Origin: Methylorubrum rhodinum
GTDB lineage: Bacteria; Pseudomonadota; Alphaproteobacteria; Rhizobiales; Beijerinckiaceae
Assembly: GCF_014199935.1 (NCBI RefSeq)
Contig: NZ_JACHOP010000002.1
Location: forward strand, 124,001-188,000
Length of the DNA: 64,000 nucleotides
Direction of reading: 5' to 3'
Part shown: piece after piece, positions 53,601 to 61,039 of the stretch
Layout: each line of letters begins with the position of its first letter
How positions within the stretch are numbered: the stretch's first letter is position 1
Translations under genes and position numbers: made by a program
Notes under the pieces: generated by a model
Database searches by the model: none
Told to the model about the DNA's origin: nothing
The model's input: only the letters and a program-made list of their open reading frames with translations

Positions 53601-54027
53601 CCGCGGTCAGTTCCTCGCGCTTCAGGTGGTCGGGCAGGATGCCGTACTTGATCGGCCCGAACAGCGCCGCGATGATCCCGAACAGGCCGAGCGCGCCGAA
53701 CAGCAGCGGCACCGAGTGCAGCCAGAAGCCCAGCACCGAGAGCAGGGCGGCGAAGATTTCCGCGAATTTCAGGCGCTTGGCGAGCAGCGCCTTGTCGTAG
53801 CGGTCGGCGAGCTGACCGCCGAGGCCCGACAGGATGAAGAACGGGCCGACGAACACCGCGCTCGCCAGCGTCACCAGCACGCTGCCGCTCTCCCCGCTCT
53901 CGGCGTTCACCTGGAACAGGATCAGCAGCGCGAGCGCATTCTTGAGGAAGTTGTCGTTGAACGCGGAGAAGAACTGGCACCAGAACAGCGGCGCGAAGCG
54001 CCGCGTCGTCATCAGCGTGCGGAACAT
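50611..54027 (-). CDS. aas: acyl-[ACP]-phospholipid O-acyltransferase (MFS-PlsC-AMP ligase fusion)
   Basis: A 1138-residue three-part protein. Residues about 1-410 form an LplT-like MFS lysophospholipid transporter (FWCQFFSAFNDNFLKNALAL). About 430-640 form a PlsC acyltransferase with NHVSFLDAP (HX4D) and FPEGRLTVTGS. About 650-1138 form an acyl-ACP synthetase with the AMP-binding loop ILFTSGSEGTPKGVVLANR and the GYGVTECGPVL motif. It recycles lysophospholipids in the inner membrane. The start is ATG 54027 with GGGAG upstream. The divergent TetR and two palindromes upstream suggest local control. Confidence 0.93.
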   Translation of the reverse strand: MFRTLMTTRRFAPLFWCQFFSAFNDNFLKNALALLILFQVNAESGESGSVLVTLASAVFVGPFFILSGLGGQLADRYDKALLAKRLKFAEIFAALLSVLGFWLHSVPLLFGALGLFGIIAALFGPIKYGILPDHLKREELTAGNALVEAATFLAILLGTITAGLAMAMGGHALGLGAGLMGMAVLCWLAARAIPKTGEGAPDLRVDPNIARSTADLLKDLWADTRLWRGSVIVSWFWLVGVVVLSLLPTLVRQTLNGTEIVATTLLAIFSIGIAVGSGLASWLASGRIVLLPTPVGAVLMGLFGLDLAWAVSHVPPHGDAPIGALDFITSASGLRIAIDFAGLATAGGLYVVPSFAAVQAWTEKAKRARVIGAVNVLTAAFMVGGTLALAALQAAGLSMAQLLALVAVLNLVVGVVILKTLPTNPLRDALSILFRAVYRLEVKGLENVEKAGPNAIVALNHVSFLDAPLALSLLDQDPVFAIDHGIAQRWWVKPFLSVAKAMPLDPTRPLATRTLINAVKSGETLIIFPEGRLTVTGSLMKVYDGAGLIADKSGAMVVPVKIDGPERTIFSRLKRDQVRRAWWPKITVTIMPPVRLTVDPALKGKNRRRAAGAALYDIMSDLVFETADIERGVFSALIEAGRDHGWRRTALEDPVSGTMSYARLVMGANILARKLQTLLPDSKKPVGLMLPNANGAAVTFFALASAGRVPAMINFSAGPAAVLSACKAAEVDTILTSRAFIEKGRLGALIDGIKESVRLIYLEDVRGSVGTADKLKGFLSPRRPLVARKGSDPAAILFTSGSEGTPKGVVLANRAMLANTAQVAARIDFGPRDKVFNVLPVFHAFGLTAGLVLPLVSGVPVYLYPSPLHYRIVPELIYGSNATVLFGTDTFLTGYAKMAHSYDLRSLRYVVAGAEPVKQTTRKTWAEKFGLRILEGYGVTECGPVLALNTPMFNRFGTVGRLLPGIESRLEPVPGIDEGGRLSVRGPNIMLGYLKAEKPGVLEPPVDGWHDTGDIVALDTEGFVTIKGRAKRFAKIAGEMVSLAGVEALAAELWPDAPSAVAAVPDARKGERLILFTEAKAATRAAYQTFAKGRGAPDLAVPAEVVVLDALPMLGTGKVDQVSVGKLAKERAATAEAA

Positions 54028-54087
54028 CGTGGTCTCCCGGCTTGCGGCATGACTGCCCGCCGACGGGCGGTGCGTCAAATCCTGCCT

Positions 54088-54102
54088 TTGCACGGTGTTC
54101 AA
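54088..54102. promoter_or_regulatory. operator-like palindrome 1 between aas and tetR
   Basis: TTGCACGGTGTTCAA is an imperfect inverted repeat related to the perfect site 49 bases away (54137-54151). It lies 61 bases before the aas start, in the probable promoter. Confidence 0.55.
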
Positions 54103-54136
54103 ATTATCCGTCAGGCATCGGCCCGCAAGCTTGATT

Positions 54137-54151
54137 TTGCACGACGTGCAA
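54137..54151. promoter_or_regulatory. operator-like palindrome 2 between aas and tetR
   Basis: TTGCACGACGTGCAA is a perfect palindrome around one central base, the size and form of TetR-family operators. Its spacing to site 1 is 49 bases, close to an integral number of helical turns. The likely ligand is the TetR at 54336. Confidence 0.6.
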
Positions 54152-54197
54152 TCTATCGCCGCGAAGCGTGCGAGCCCGCACGTTTCTTTTCGGACTT

Positions 54198-54304
54198 CCC
54201 ACCCACCCCCTCATCCTGAGGGAGGGCTCCAGTTCGCGCGCGATCCCTGGAGCCCACCTTCGAGGCCGCTACGCGGCACCTCAGGATGAGGAGAGTGGGT
54301 GGGA
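54198..54304. repeat. CCTCATCCTGAGG inverted repeat
   Basis: CCCACCCACCCCCTCATCCT (then GAGG) and its complement CCTCAGGATGAGGAGAGTGG (then GTGGG) form the ends of a roughly 107-base inverted repeat. It sits between the operators and the tetR start, so it may lengthen the tetR leader. Confidence 0.7.
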
Positions 54305-54335
54305 GGGGCCTTGCCGACGAGCCGCCCCGACCACG

Positions 54336-54965
54336 ATGCAGGACCAACCGGCACCGCCGCCCCGCAAAAAAGCCGCCCGCAGCAGCGGACCGCGGGGGGA
54401 GCACGACCGCGACGGCTTCGTCGCGCTGGTGGCGGGCGCCGCCGAGAGCCTCGTGCGCCACGAGGGGTTTCGCGCGCTCGGGATGCGGCGACTCGCCGGC
54501 GCCATCGGCTACGCGCCGAACTCGATCTACAACGCGGTCGGCGACCTCGATCAGGTGGTGCTGCGGGTCAACGCCCGCACGCTGGAGCGCCTGCACGGGG
54601 CGCTGGCGGCCGCGACCGATCCCGGCCGCCCGGCGCGGGAGAACGCGCTGGCGTTGGCGGATGCCTATCTCGTGTTCGTGGCCGCCGATCCGCGGGTGTG
54701 GAGCCTGCTGTTCGAGCATCTGGCCGCGCCCGACCAGCCGTTTCCGGATTGGTACGCGGCGGCTTTGGCCCGCCCGGTCGGCCTCGTCGATGCGGCGCTG
54801 GTGCCGCTGATCGCCGATGCGGGCGAGCGGCGCCGGGCGGTGGCGGCGTTGTGGGCGGCGCTCCACGGGCTCGCCTCGCTCTCGACCTCGGGCAAGCTCG
54901 CGGTGCTGACGCCCGACGCGCCGCGGGAGCTGGCGCGGCTGCTGGTGGGGCGGTTTCTGGGATAG
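54336..54965 (+). CDS. TetR family regulator, probably of aas
   Basis: A 209-residue TetR protein. The helix-turn-helix is at about residues 25-70 (VRHEGFRALGMRRLAGAIGY, then APNSIYNAVGDLDQ), and the C terminus resembles the TetR_C/WHG type domain (DPRVWSLLFEHLAAPDQPFP). A basic Pro/Lys head precedes it. It is divergent from the giant acyltransferase gene and faces two TTGCACG-type palindromes. Control of aas is inferred from this arrangement. Confidence 0.88.
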   Translation: MQDQPAPPPRKKAARSSGPRGEHDRDGFVALVAGAAESLVRHEGFRALGMRRLAGAIGYAPNSIYNAVGDLDQVVLRVNARTLERLHGALAAATDPGRPARENALALADAYLVFVAADPRVWSLLFEHLAAPDQPFPDWYAAALARPVGLVDAALVPLIADAGERRRAVAALWAALHGLASLSTSGKLAVLTPDAPRELARLLVGRFLG

Positions 54966-54981
54966 GCGCGCCGCGAAAAAA

Positions 54982-55135
54982 CCCTCCCCCCTCTGCGGGG
55001 GAGGGTGCCCGCGGAGCGGGCGGGAGAGGGGAGCGACGGTGCCGCTTGGCCGCGCTCACCGAGAACTCTCGGGAAACGTCGCTCCCCTCACCCGACCCGC
55101 TTCGCGGGCCACCCTCTCCCGCGGAGGGGAGAGGG
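54982..55135. repeat. palindromic intergenic repeat, family A
   Basis: CCCTCCCCCCTCTGCGGGGG to CCCTCTCCCGCGGAGGGGAG. It is the inverted-orientation sister of 4383-4544; both share a GAGGGGAGCGACGGTGCCGC-like interior. Confidence 0.75.
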
Positions 55136-55212
55136 TTGTGCGGTGGCGGCCTTCAGCGATGGGCGAAGACCGGTATAGAGGCCGCAACGCTGCCGTCCGC
55201 ACGGATTTATTG

Positions 55213-56091
55213 ATGACCCCTCCCCCCGTCCCGACCCTCCACCACTTCGAATCCGTCGCCGAGCGCTACGACCTGATCCTCTGCGACGTCTGGGGCGTGC
55301 TGCATGACGGGCGCCACGCGCATGTCGCGGCGGGCGAGGCGCTGATCCGGTTTCGCGCGTTGCCGGGGCGGCGCGTGATCCTCGTCTCGAACGCGCCGCG
55401 CCCCTGGCCGGGCGTTCAAAAGATCCTCGACGGCTACGGCGTGCCGCGGGAGGCCTACGACGCGATCCTCACCTCCGGCGACCTGACCCGGCGGCTGATC
55501 GCCGAGCATCCGGGCGAGCGGGTGCATCACCTAGGCCCGGAGCGCGACGCGCCGATCTTCGAGGGGCTCGACCTGACGCTGGTGCCGGGCGAGGCTGCGC
55601 AGCGCGTCGTCTGCACCGGCCTGTTCGACGACGACACCGAGACGGCGGACGACTACCGCGACACCCTGGCCGCGTTTCGCGAAAGGAACGTGCCGATGAT
55701 CTGCGCCAACCCCGACCTCGTGGTCGAGCGCGACAAGAAGCTCATCCCCTGCGCCGGCCTGATCGCCCAGGCCTACGAGGCGATCGGCGGCGACGTGGTC
55801 TATGCCGGCAAGCCGTACCGGCCGGTCTACGAGACGGCGCTGAAGATGGCGGGCGAACTCGCGGGCGGCCCGGCGCCCGCCATCGCCCGCACGGTGGCGG
55901 TGGGTGACGCGATCCGCACCGACATCGCGGGGGCGGCCGCCTACGGCATCCCCTCGATCCTGGTGGCGCGGGGCATCCACGCAGAGGAACTCGGCGTCAC
56001 CGCCGACCACCACAGCCTCGGAGATATCGCCGATTGGCTCAGCCGACAGCCGGTGCGGCCCGATGCCGTGATCGAGCGTCTGGTCTGGTAG
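55213..56091 (+). CDS. TIGR01459 HAD-family sugar-phosphatase-like protein
   Basis: A 292-residue HAD superfamily IIA (NagD-like) protein. The nucleophile motif is LILCDVWGVLHDGRHA (Asp at about residue 24, in a D-x-W context typical of TIGR01459). Motif 2 is VILVSNAPRPW, and motif 4 is VAVGDAIRTDIAGAAAYGI. The cap includes CANPDLVVERDKKLIPCAG. Substrate unknown; HAD-IIA enzymes dephosphorylate sugar or nucleoside phosphates. Downstream are hisZ-hisG, 109 bases away. Confidence 0.9.
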   Translation: MTPPPVPTLHHFESVAERYDLILCDVWGVLHDGRHAHVAAGEALIRFRALPGRRVILVSNAPRPWPGVQKILDGYGVPREAYDAILTSGDLTRRLIAEHPGERVHHLGPERDAPIFEGLDLTLVPGEAAQRVVCTGLFDDDTETADDYRDTLAAFRERNVPMICANPDLVVERDKKLIPCAGLIAQAYEAIGGDVVYAGKPYRPVYETALKMAGELAGGPAPAIARTVAVGDAIRTDIAGAAAYGIPSILVARGIHAEELGVTADHHSLGDIADWLSRQPVRPDAVIERLVW

Positions 56092-56200
56092 CCGGAATTA
56101 TCCCTGCGCAGTCAAAAGCCTGTCCCCCGGCCTTTCCACAGGTCGCCAACCGGGCGAGCGGTTGCTATGGGGGCCGGGATCCAAGCGGGACCCGAAACCC

Positions 56201-57343
56201 ATGACGAGACCGGAGGCAGGCGGCCCCAGCGGGGCGGAGGCCGTGCGGCACGAGCGGCTGCGGGCGCACTTCGCGGCCTGCGGCTACGTGCCGGCCTCGC
56301 CGCCGGTGCTGCAGCCGGTGGAGCCGTTCCTCGAACTCTCAGGGGAAGACATCCGCCGCCGCATCTTCGTGACCCAGGATTCCGCCGGGGCCGAACTCTG
56401 CCTGCGGCCGGAATTCACGATTCCGGTCTGCCGCCTGCACCAGGCGACGCGGCCCGGCGAGGCCGCCGATTACAGCTATCTCGGCCCCGTCTTCCGGCTC
56501 GCGGCGGGTGAGCCCGACGAGTTCGTCCAGGGCGGCATCGAGTCGATCGGGCGCACCGACACGCCCGCCGCCGATGCCGAGGTGATCGGGCTGGCGCTGG
56601 AAGGGCTCGACCTCCTCGGCCGCACCGAGACCGCCGTGCGGCTGGGCGACATGGGCCTGACCCACGCCTTCCTCGACGCCCTCGCCGTGCCGCCGGTCGC
56701 CAAGCGCCGGACGCTCAGGGCCATTGCCGCCGGCCGGCCGCTCGCGGATGTGGCCAACAGCGCGCAGACCGAGGACCCGCATGCGGGCCTGCTCGCGGCG
56801 ATCCAGGGCCAGGATGCCGGCGCCGTGCGCGGCTTCGTCGAGGACGTGCTGTCGATCGCCGGCATCTCGCAGGTCGGCGGGCGCAGCGCCGGGGCCATCG
56901 CCGAGCGGTTTCTCGCCCGCGCGGCGGCGCAGGCGCAGGGCGGGGCGGGGCTCAACCCGGGGAACCGCGACCTGATCGAGCGCTACTGCGCGATCACCGG
57001 CGATCCCGACACGGCTGCGGTCTCCGTGCGCGCGCTGGCCCGCGAGGCGGGGCTGGAGCACGCGGGGCTGGACGCCGCGCTGAGCCTCTTCGAGGAGCGC
57101 ACCGGCTTCATGGCGGCGCGCGGGCTCCCCATCGAGCGGTTCCGCTTCTCCGGCGGCTTCGCCCGCAATCTCGATTACTACACCGGCTTCATCTTCGAGG
57201 TGACCGCCGAGACCGGCGGCCCGACGCTCGTCGGCGGCGGGCGCTACGACGGCCTGTTGCAGCAGCTCGGCAGCCCCGTGCCGCTGCCGGCGGTCGGCTG
57301 CGCCTTCTGGCTGTCCCGGTGCGCTGAGGGAGCGTCTGTATGA
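56201..57343 (+). CDS. hisZ: ATP phosphoribosyltransferase regulatory subunit
   Basis: HisZ is a catalytically inert histidyl-tRNA-synthetase paralogue that activates short-form HisG. The 380-residue protein shows LRPEFTIPVCRLHQ (motif 2 region), YLGPVFRLAAGEPDEFVQGG, and the late FSGGFARNLDYYTGFIFEV with GGGRYDGLLQQLG. The start is ATG 56201; the longer frame starts with TTG. It overlaps hisG by four bases (ATGA), forming a coupled pair. Confidence 0.95.
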   Translation: MTRPEAGGPSGAEAVRHERLRAHFAACGYVPASPPVLQPVEPFLELSGEDIRRRIFVTQDSAGAELCLRPEFTIPVCRLHQATRPGEAADYSYLGPVFRLAAGEPDEFVQGGIESIGRTDTPAADAEVIGLALEGLDLLGRTETAVRLGDMGLTHAFLDALAVPPVAKRRTLRAIAAGRPLADVANSAQTEDPHAGLLAAIQGQDAGAVRGFVEDVLSIAGISQVGGRSAGAIAERFLARAAAQAQGGAGLNPGNRDLIERYCAITGDPDTAAVSVRALAREAGLEHAGLDAALSLFEERTGFMAARGLPIERFRFSGGFARNLDYYTGFIFEVTAETGGPTLVGGGRYDGLLQQLGSPVPLPAVGCAFWLSRCAEGASV

Positions 57344-58317
57344 GCGATCAGCCCCTGGTGCTGGCCGTGCCCTCCAAGGGCCGGCTGCAGGAGAATGCCA
57401 GCGCCTTCTTCTCCCGTGCGGGGCTCAAGCTCGTGCAGAAGGCGGGCGGGCGCGAGTATCGCGGGACGCTGGCGGGCGTGCCCGGCGTCGAGGTGCGCTA
57501 CCTCTCGGCCTCCGAGATCGCGGGCCAACTCGCCAGCGGCGCGGCCCATCTCGGCGTCACCGGCGAGGACCTGATCCGCGAGACGCTGCCCGATCCGTCG
57601 GCGAGCGTCGAACTGCTGACGCCGCTCGGCTTCGGCCATGCCAGCGTGGTCGTGGCGGTGCCCCAGGCCTGGATCGACGTGCGCGCCATGAGCGACCTCG
57701 ACGAGGTGGCGAGCGAAATGCGCCTGCGCCAGGGCAAGCGGCTGCGCATCGCCACCAAATACGTCAACCTGACCCGCCGCTTCTTCGCCGAGGCCGGCAT
57801 CGCCGATTACCGCATCGTCGAGAGCCTAGGGGCCACCGAGGGCGCGCCTGCGTCCGGCTCGGCGGAGATCATCGTCGACATCACCACCACCGGCACCACG
57901 CTCGCGGCGAATGCGCTCAAGATCCTCGACGACGGGGTGATGCTGCGCTCGGAGGCCAATCTGGTCGCCTCGCTGAAGGCGCAGTGGGGCGAGACCGCGC
58001 GGGGGGCACTCCGCACCGTGCTCGGCCGCATCGCCGCGGAGGAGCGCGCCCGCACGACGCGGGAGGTGCGCGCGGGCCTGCCCGAATCCGGCGCCATCGA
58101 TCTGGCCTCGCTCGCGGCGCTCCACGAGGCCGAGCTGCCCTACGGCGCGCCGCGCGGCCCCGACGGCGAGATCGTGCTGCGCTGCCCGGCGGATGGGGTG
58201 TTCGACCTCTCCGACGCCCTGGTGCAGGCCGGGGCGCGGGCGGTGACCGTGCGGCGGATCGACTACGCGTTCCAGGCGGAGAACCCGCTGGCGGAGCGGC
58301 TGCTGGCGCGGTTGTGA
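57340..58317 (+). CDS. hisG: ATP phosphoribosyltransferase
   Basis: First step of histidine synthesis, joining ATP and PRPP. The 325-residue protein starts LVLAVPSKGRLQENASAFFS. The PRPP loop is EIIVDITTTGTTLAANALKI (about residues 177-196). The length exceeds the minimal short form (about 210-230), as in other alphaproteobacteria where a C-terminal segment of about 90 residues follows (RTTREVRAGLPESGAIDLAS onward). HisZ dependence is expected because hisZ is coupled to it. Confidence 0.95.
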   Translation: MSDQPLVLAVPSKGRLQENASAFFSRAGLKLVQKAGGREYRGTLAGVPGVEVRYLSASEIAGQLASGAAHLGVTGEDLIRETLPDPSASVELLTPLGFGHASVVVAVPQAWIDVRAMSDLDEVASEMRLRQGKRLRIATKYVNLTRRFFAEAGIADYRIVESLGATEGAPASGSAEIIVDITTTGTTLAANALKILDDGVMLRSEANLVASLKAQWGETARGALRTVLGRIAAEERARTTREVRAGLPESGAIDLASLAALHEAELPYGAPRGPDGEIVLRCPADGVFDLSDALVQAGARAVTVRRIDYAFQAENPLAERLLARL

Positions 58318-58371
58318 GAGGTACTTGCGGCCTCTCTGGAAGCCCCAGCTTCCCGGTGCTATATTGTCGTT

Positions 58372-58490
58372 CGTGAGCGACACGGTGACACTCTGCCTGC
58401 CGTAGCACTGTCGTCTCATCGATGGCAGGAGCGCAATGCGGGGTTCCGGCAGGCCCCGCCTCACAGCGTTAGGGGGCTTCGGCCCCCTTT
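58372..58490 (+). ncRNA. candidate small RNA downstream of hisG
   Basis: A TATATT -10 element (58360-58365, weak -35 TGGAAG 17 bases before) is followed by about 120 bases with no good reading frame and three hairpins: CCTGCC/GGCAGG (58396-58429), GCGGGG/CCCCGC (58438-58459) and a terminator at 58471-58490. That is the form of an independently transcribed sRNA. Its 3' end is antisense to the last codons of the convergent nuclease-like gene. No known RNA family was recognised. Confidence 0.45.
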
Positions 58491-58903
58491 CGTGTTTCAA
58501 GATGTGGGCGGATTACCGGGAAGGGCTTGCGTTGCTCGCGCTTGAGATCGCGATCCCGCATGATCAAGAACGAGAGCAGATATATCTCATCGCCACTCTG
58601 AGTGGCTTTCAAATAGACACGAAAATTTTGATACGGCTCTACGTTGTGGGTGTAGAGAACAATGGCAGATCGTGGGCTGTCTTGCCGATATTCGCCCATA
58701 ACAAGGGCATTTCTTACGTACCTGTACGCACTTATCGGTAATTCGCGATGATGCTTGAGCTGTTTTCTAATCGTATCGGCGGATAAGAGAACCGTTGTTA
58801 CATTTGCGCTGAGTGAGCGCGCAATCGGAGGAGAAATTTCAGTGATAGCAAGCGAGTGATGGTACGTGCCGGTGTGTAAACCCAGCAAATGCTCAAAGTC
58901 CAT
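58469..58903 (-). CDS. PBECR-like (barnase/EndoU/RelE-type) nuclease-domain protein
   Basis: A 144-residue protein with no signal or membrane segment. The region TIRKQLKHHRELPISAYRYV, then GEYRQDSPRSAIVLY, FRVYLKATQSGDEIYLLSFL and a charged end resembles the phage-type PBECR toxin/nuclease domains (helix with a KH pair, central strand, then Y-x-K and S-F strands). This assignment is from pattern memory and is moderate. The gene is far lower in GC than its neighbours, pointing to horizontal acquisition. No antitoxin protein gene is adjacent. It faces the RNA-like unit at 58372-58490. Confidence 0.6.
   Translation of the reverse strand: MDFEHLLGLHTGTYHHSLAITEISPPIARSLSANVTTVLLSADTIRKQLKHHRELPISAYRYVRNALVMGEYRQDSPRSAIVLYTHNVEPYQNFRVYLKATQSGDEIYLLSFLIMRDRDLKREQRKPFPVIRPHLETRKGAEAP
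58471..58490 (+). terminator. intrinsic terminator with UUCG loop
   Basis: AGGGGGC, loop TTCG, GCCCCCT, then TTCGTGTTTC. The seven-base-pair stem with a UUCG tetraloop is very stable. It overlaps the 3' end of the minus-strand nuclease-like gene (KGAEAP end). Confidence 0.7.
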
Positions 58904-58992
58904 ACAAGCTCGTGGTGGCGGCGCAAAGCTGTAACTTGATACATGAAATCAATCGGAGCGCGCAAACACTGAATGAAGGCTTCAGGCAGGCG

Positions 58993-59340
58993 CTATTGCC
59001 CGCCCTGCTTGGCGAACTCCGACAGCACACTGCGAAGAATCTTCAGCCGGCTCTCGTAGGCCGCGGTGAGGCACGCCACGTCCGCACCGCAGGCGCGGCG
59101 GTCGGTGAGCCACGTCTCCTGGTCGTCCTGCATCTTGGTGCGGTTGCCCATCGGCAGCAGGTCTTTGAGGATGTCGAAGCGCACGCCCATCTCGACGTCG
59201 AGATCGTTGAGGGCGCGGGTGTCGCAGACCGCCCGCTCGTCCGGCGTCTCGGCCTTGGCGCAGGGAAAGCTCGCGGCCGCGGCGGGGCCGGCGGCGGCGA
59301 GGCTCAGGGCGAGGGCGAGGGCGAGGATCGGCGCGCGCAT
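58993..59340 (-). CDS. LprI/DUF1311-like secreted protein
   Basis: A 115-residue exported protein: signal peptide to about residue 22 (LALALALSLAAAGPAAAAS), then FPCAKAETPDERAVCDTRAL, QDDQETWLTDRRACGADVAC and LTAAYESRLKIL. The four cysteines and the late AYxxRLxxL match the DUF1311/LprI (lysozyme-inhibitor-like) family. ATG 59340 begins the signal peptide; the longer frame is not favoured. The role as a lysozyme inhibitor is by family only. Confidence 0.82.
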   Translation of the reverse strand: MRAPILALALALSLAAAGPAAAASFPCAKAETPDERAVCDTRALNDLDVEMGVRFDILKDLLPMGNRTKMQDDQETWLTDRRACGADVACLTAAYESRLKILRSVLSEFAKQGGQ

Positions 59341-59426
59341 CGGACAGGGCTCCCCGCGCGGCCGAACGGCCACGCTCGTCCTCCCAACACGCAAGCCCGT
59401 TCAGGGTGCCGGCCGGCCGAAAAGAA

Positions 59427-59867
59427 TCACGACCACGGCTTCACGATCGCCAGGATGACGATGAGGATCATCAGGAGCGTCGGCACCTCGTTGATGATCC
59501 GGTAGAAGCGCTGGCTGCGGGTGTTGCGGTCGGCGGCGAAGTCCTTGACCGCGCGGGACAGGAAGCCGTGGACGCCGCTCATGGCCACCACCAGGGCGAA
59601 CTTCGCCTGCAGCCAGGGCGAGGCGTAGAAGCCGCTGGCCCACGCCAGCCACAGGCCGAGCCCCCAGGTGACGATCAGGGCGGGCGTCATGATCGCCTTG
59701 AGCAGGCGCCGCTCCATCACCTTGAAGGTCTCGGACTGCACCCGCGAGCCCGCCGGCAGGCCGGCGTGATAGACGAACAGCCGCGGCAGGTAGAGCATCG
59801 CGGCCATCCAGGCGATTACCGCCACGACGTGGAAGGCCTTGATCCAGAGGTACAGGTTTTCGCTCAC
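59427..59867 (-). CDS. hemJ: protoporphyrinogen IX oxidase HemJ
   Basis: HemJ oxidises protoporphyrinogen IX to protoporphyrin IX in heme synthesis. The 146-residue membrane protein has four hydrophobic segments. The conserved opening is LYLWIKAFHVVAVIAWMAAM with the key His, and LPRLFVYHAG carries a second one; the late RIINEVPTLLMILIVILAIV is typical. GTG 59867 is the family start. It lies 31 bases downstream of hemE, a heme operon. Confidence 0.94.
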   Translation of the reverse strand: MSENLYLWIKAFHVVAVIAWMAAMLYLPRLFVYHAGLPAGSRVQSETFKVMERRLLKAIMTPALIVTWGLGLWLAWASGFYASPWLQAKFALVVAMSGVHGFLSRAVKDFAADRNTRSQRFYRIINEVPTLLMILIVILAIVKPWS

Positions 59868-59898
59868 CGGCCGAAGGACTCCTCGAAACGCGAAAAAA

Positions 59899-60966
59899 TC
59901 AGCGGCCGGCCCTGAGACGGGCGAGCATCCGCTCGACATGGGCGACCGGCGTCTGCGGGGTGATGCCGTGGCCGAGGTTGAAGATGTGCGGCAGCCCCGC
60001 CGTCGCCGCCAGGATCGCGTCCACCTCGGCGTCGAGCTTGTCGCCGCCCTCGATCAGCGTCTCGGGATGCAGGTTGCCTTGCGTCACGGTGGTGGCGGGC
60101 ACGCGCTGGCGGAGCGCGGCGAGATCCACGCCCCAATCGACCCCGACGGCGTCGGCCCCGGTCTCCGGCACGACGCGGGCGTGGCCGTCGAGCCCCGAGC
60201 CGCGGGCGAACACGATGATTTTCGCGTTCGGCACCTCAGCCCTGATCCCCGAGATCATGCGGGCGATCGGCCCGAGGGAGAAGCGCTTGAGCGCGTCGCC
60301 CTCAGCGGAATCGGGCAGCACGCCGGCATGCGACTCGAAGATCTGCACCGCGTCCACGCCCGCGCGGAACTGGCGCACGAGATACTCGGTCTGGACCGTG
60401 ACCAGCCGGTCGAGCAGCGCGTCGAGCAAGGCCGGATCGGAGGCAGCCAGCGCCCGGGCCGGGGCGAGGTCGGGCGTGCCGCGCCCGCCGATCATGTAGC
60501 TCGCCACCGTCCAGGGCGCGCCGCAGAAGCCGAGCAGCGTGGTCTCGTGGGGCAACCCAGCCCGGATGCGCTCCACCGCCTCGAAAACCGGCGCAAGGTG
60601 GGTGAAGATCGCGGGGTCGCCGGCCTCGCGCAGGCGCTCGAACTGGGCGCGGCCCTCCAGCGCGTCGAGGCGCGGCCCTTCCCCTTCGACGAAGCGCACG
60701 TCCTGCCCGAGCGCGTGGGGCACCACGAGGATGTCGGAGAACAGGATCGAGGCCTCGAAGCCGAAGCGGCGGATCGGCTGGAGCGTCACCTCGGTGGCGA
60801 AGGCCGGATTGTAGCAGAGGTCGAGGAAGGAGCCGGCTTCCGCCCGCGTCGCCCGGTATTCCGGCAGGTAGCGGCCGGCTTGGCGCATCATCCAGGCGGG
60901 CGGCGGCGAGACCGCCTCGCCGGAGAGCACGCGCAGCACCGGCCTGTCCATCGTCGCGTCCGCCAT
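59899..60966 (-). CDS. hemE: uroporphyrinogen decarboxylase
   Basis: Removes four carboxyl groups from uroporphyrinogen III. The 355-residue protein has the signature PPAWMMRQAGRYLPEYRATR and the second signature GFCGAPWTVASYMIGG; IFSDILVVPHALG and FESHAGVLP are also present. It is on the minus strand and reads away from the probable replication origin on its 5' side. Confidence 0.97.
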   Translation of the reverse strand: MADATMDRPVLRVLSGEAVSPPPAWMMRQAGRYLPEYRATRAEAGSFLDLCYNPAFATEVTLQPIRRFGFEASILFSDILVVPHALGQDVRFVEGEGPRLDALEGRAQFERLREAGDPAIFTHLAPVFEAVERIRAGLPHETTLLGFCGAPWTVASYMIGGRGTPDLAPARALAASDPALLDALLDRLVTVQTEYLVRQFRAGVDAVQIFESHAGVLPDSAEGDALKRFSLGPIARMISGIRAEVPNAKIIVFARGSGLDGHARVVPETGADAVGVDWGVDLAALRQRVPATTVTQGNLHPETLIEGGDKLDAEVDAILAATAGLPHIFNLGHGITPQTPVAHVERMLARLRAGR

Positions 60967-61039
60967 GCCGTCTCCCGCCCCGCTCGGTCGCCTTGGTCGG
61001 GTGCCGGCGAGGTCGCGACCGCGCCGTCCCCAACCCGGC

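Noticed and set aside
51421..54219. 932-residue open frame on the plus strand opposite aas
   Set aside because: Composition is Arg/Gln/Asp/His-rich with no domain. It is a mirror frame of a clear three-domain acyltransferase on the other strand, an artefact of high GC.
58436..58741. 101-residue plus-strand frame within the low-GC patch
   Set aside because: It runs through the UUCG terminator hairpin and is antisense to the better nuclease-like ORF; kept as RNA region instead.
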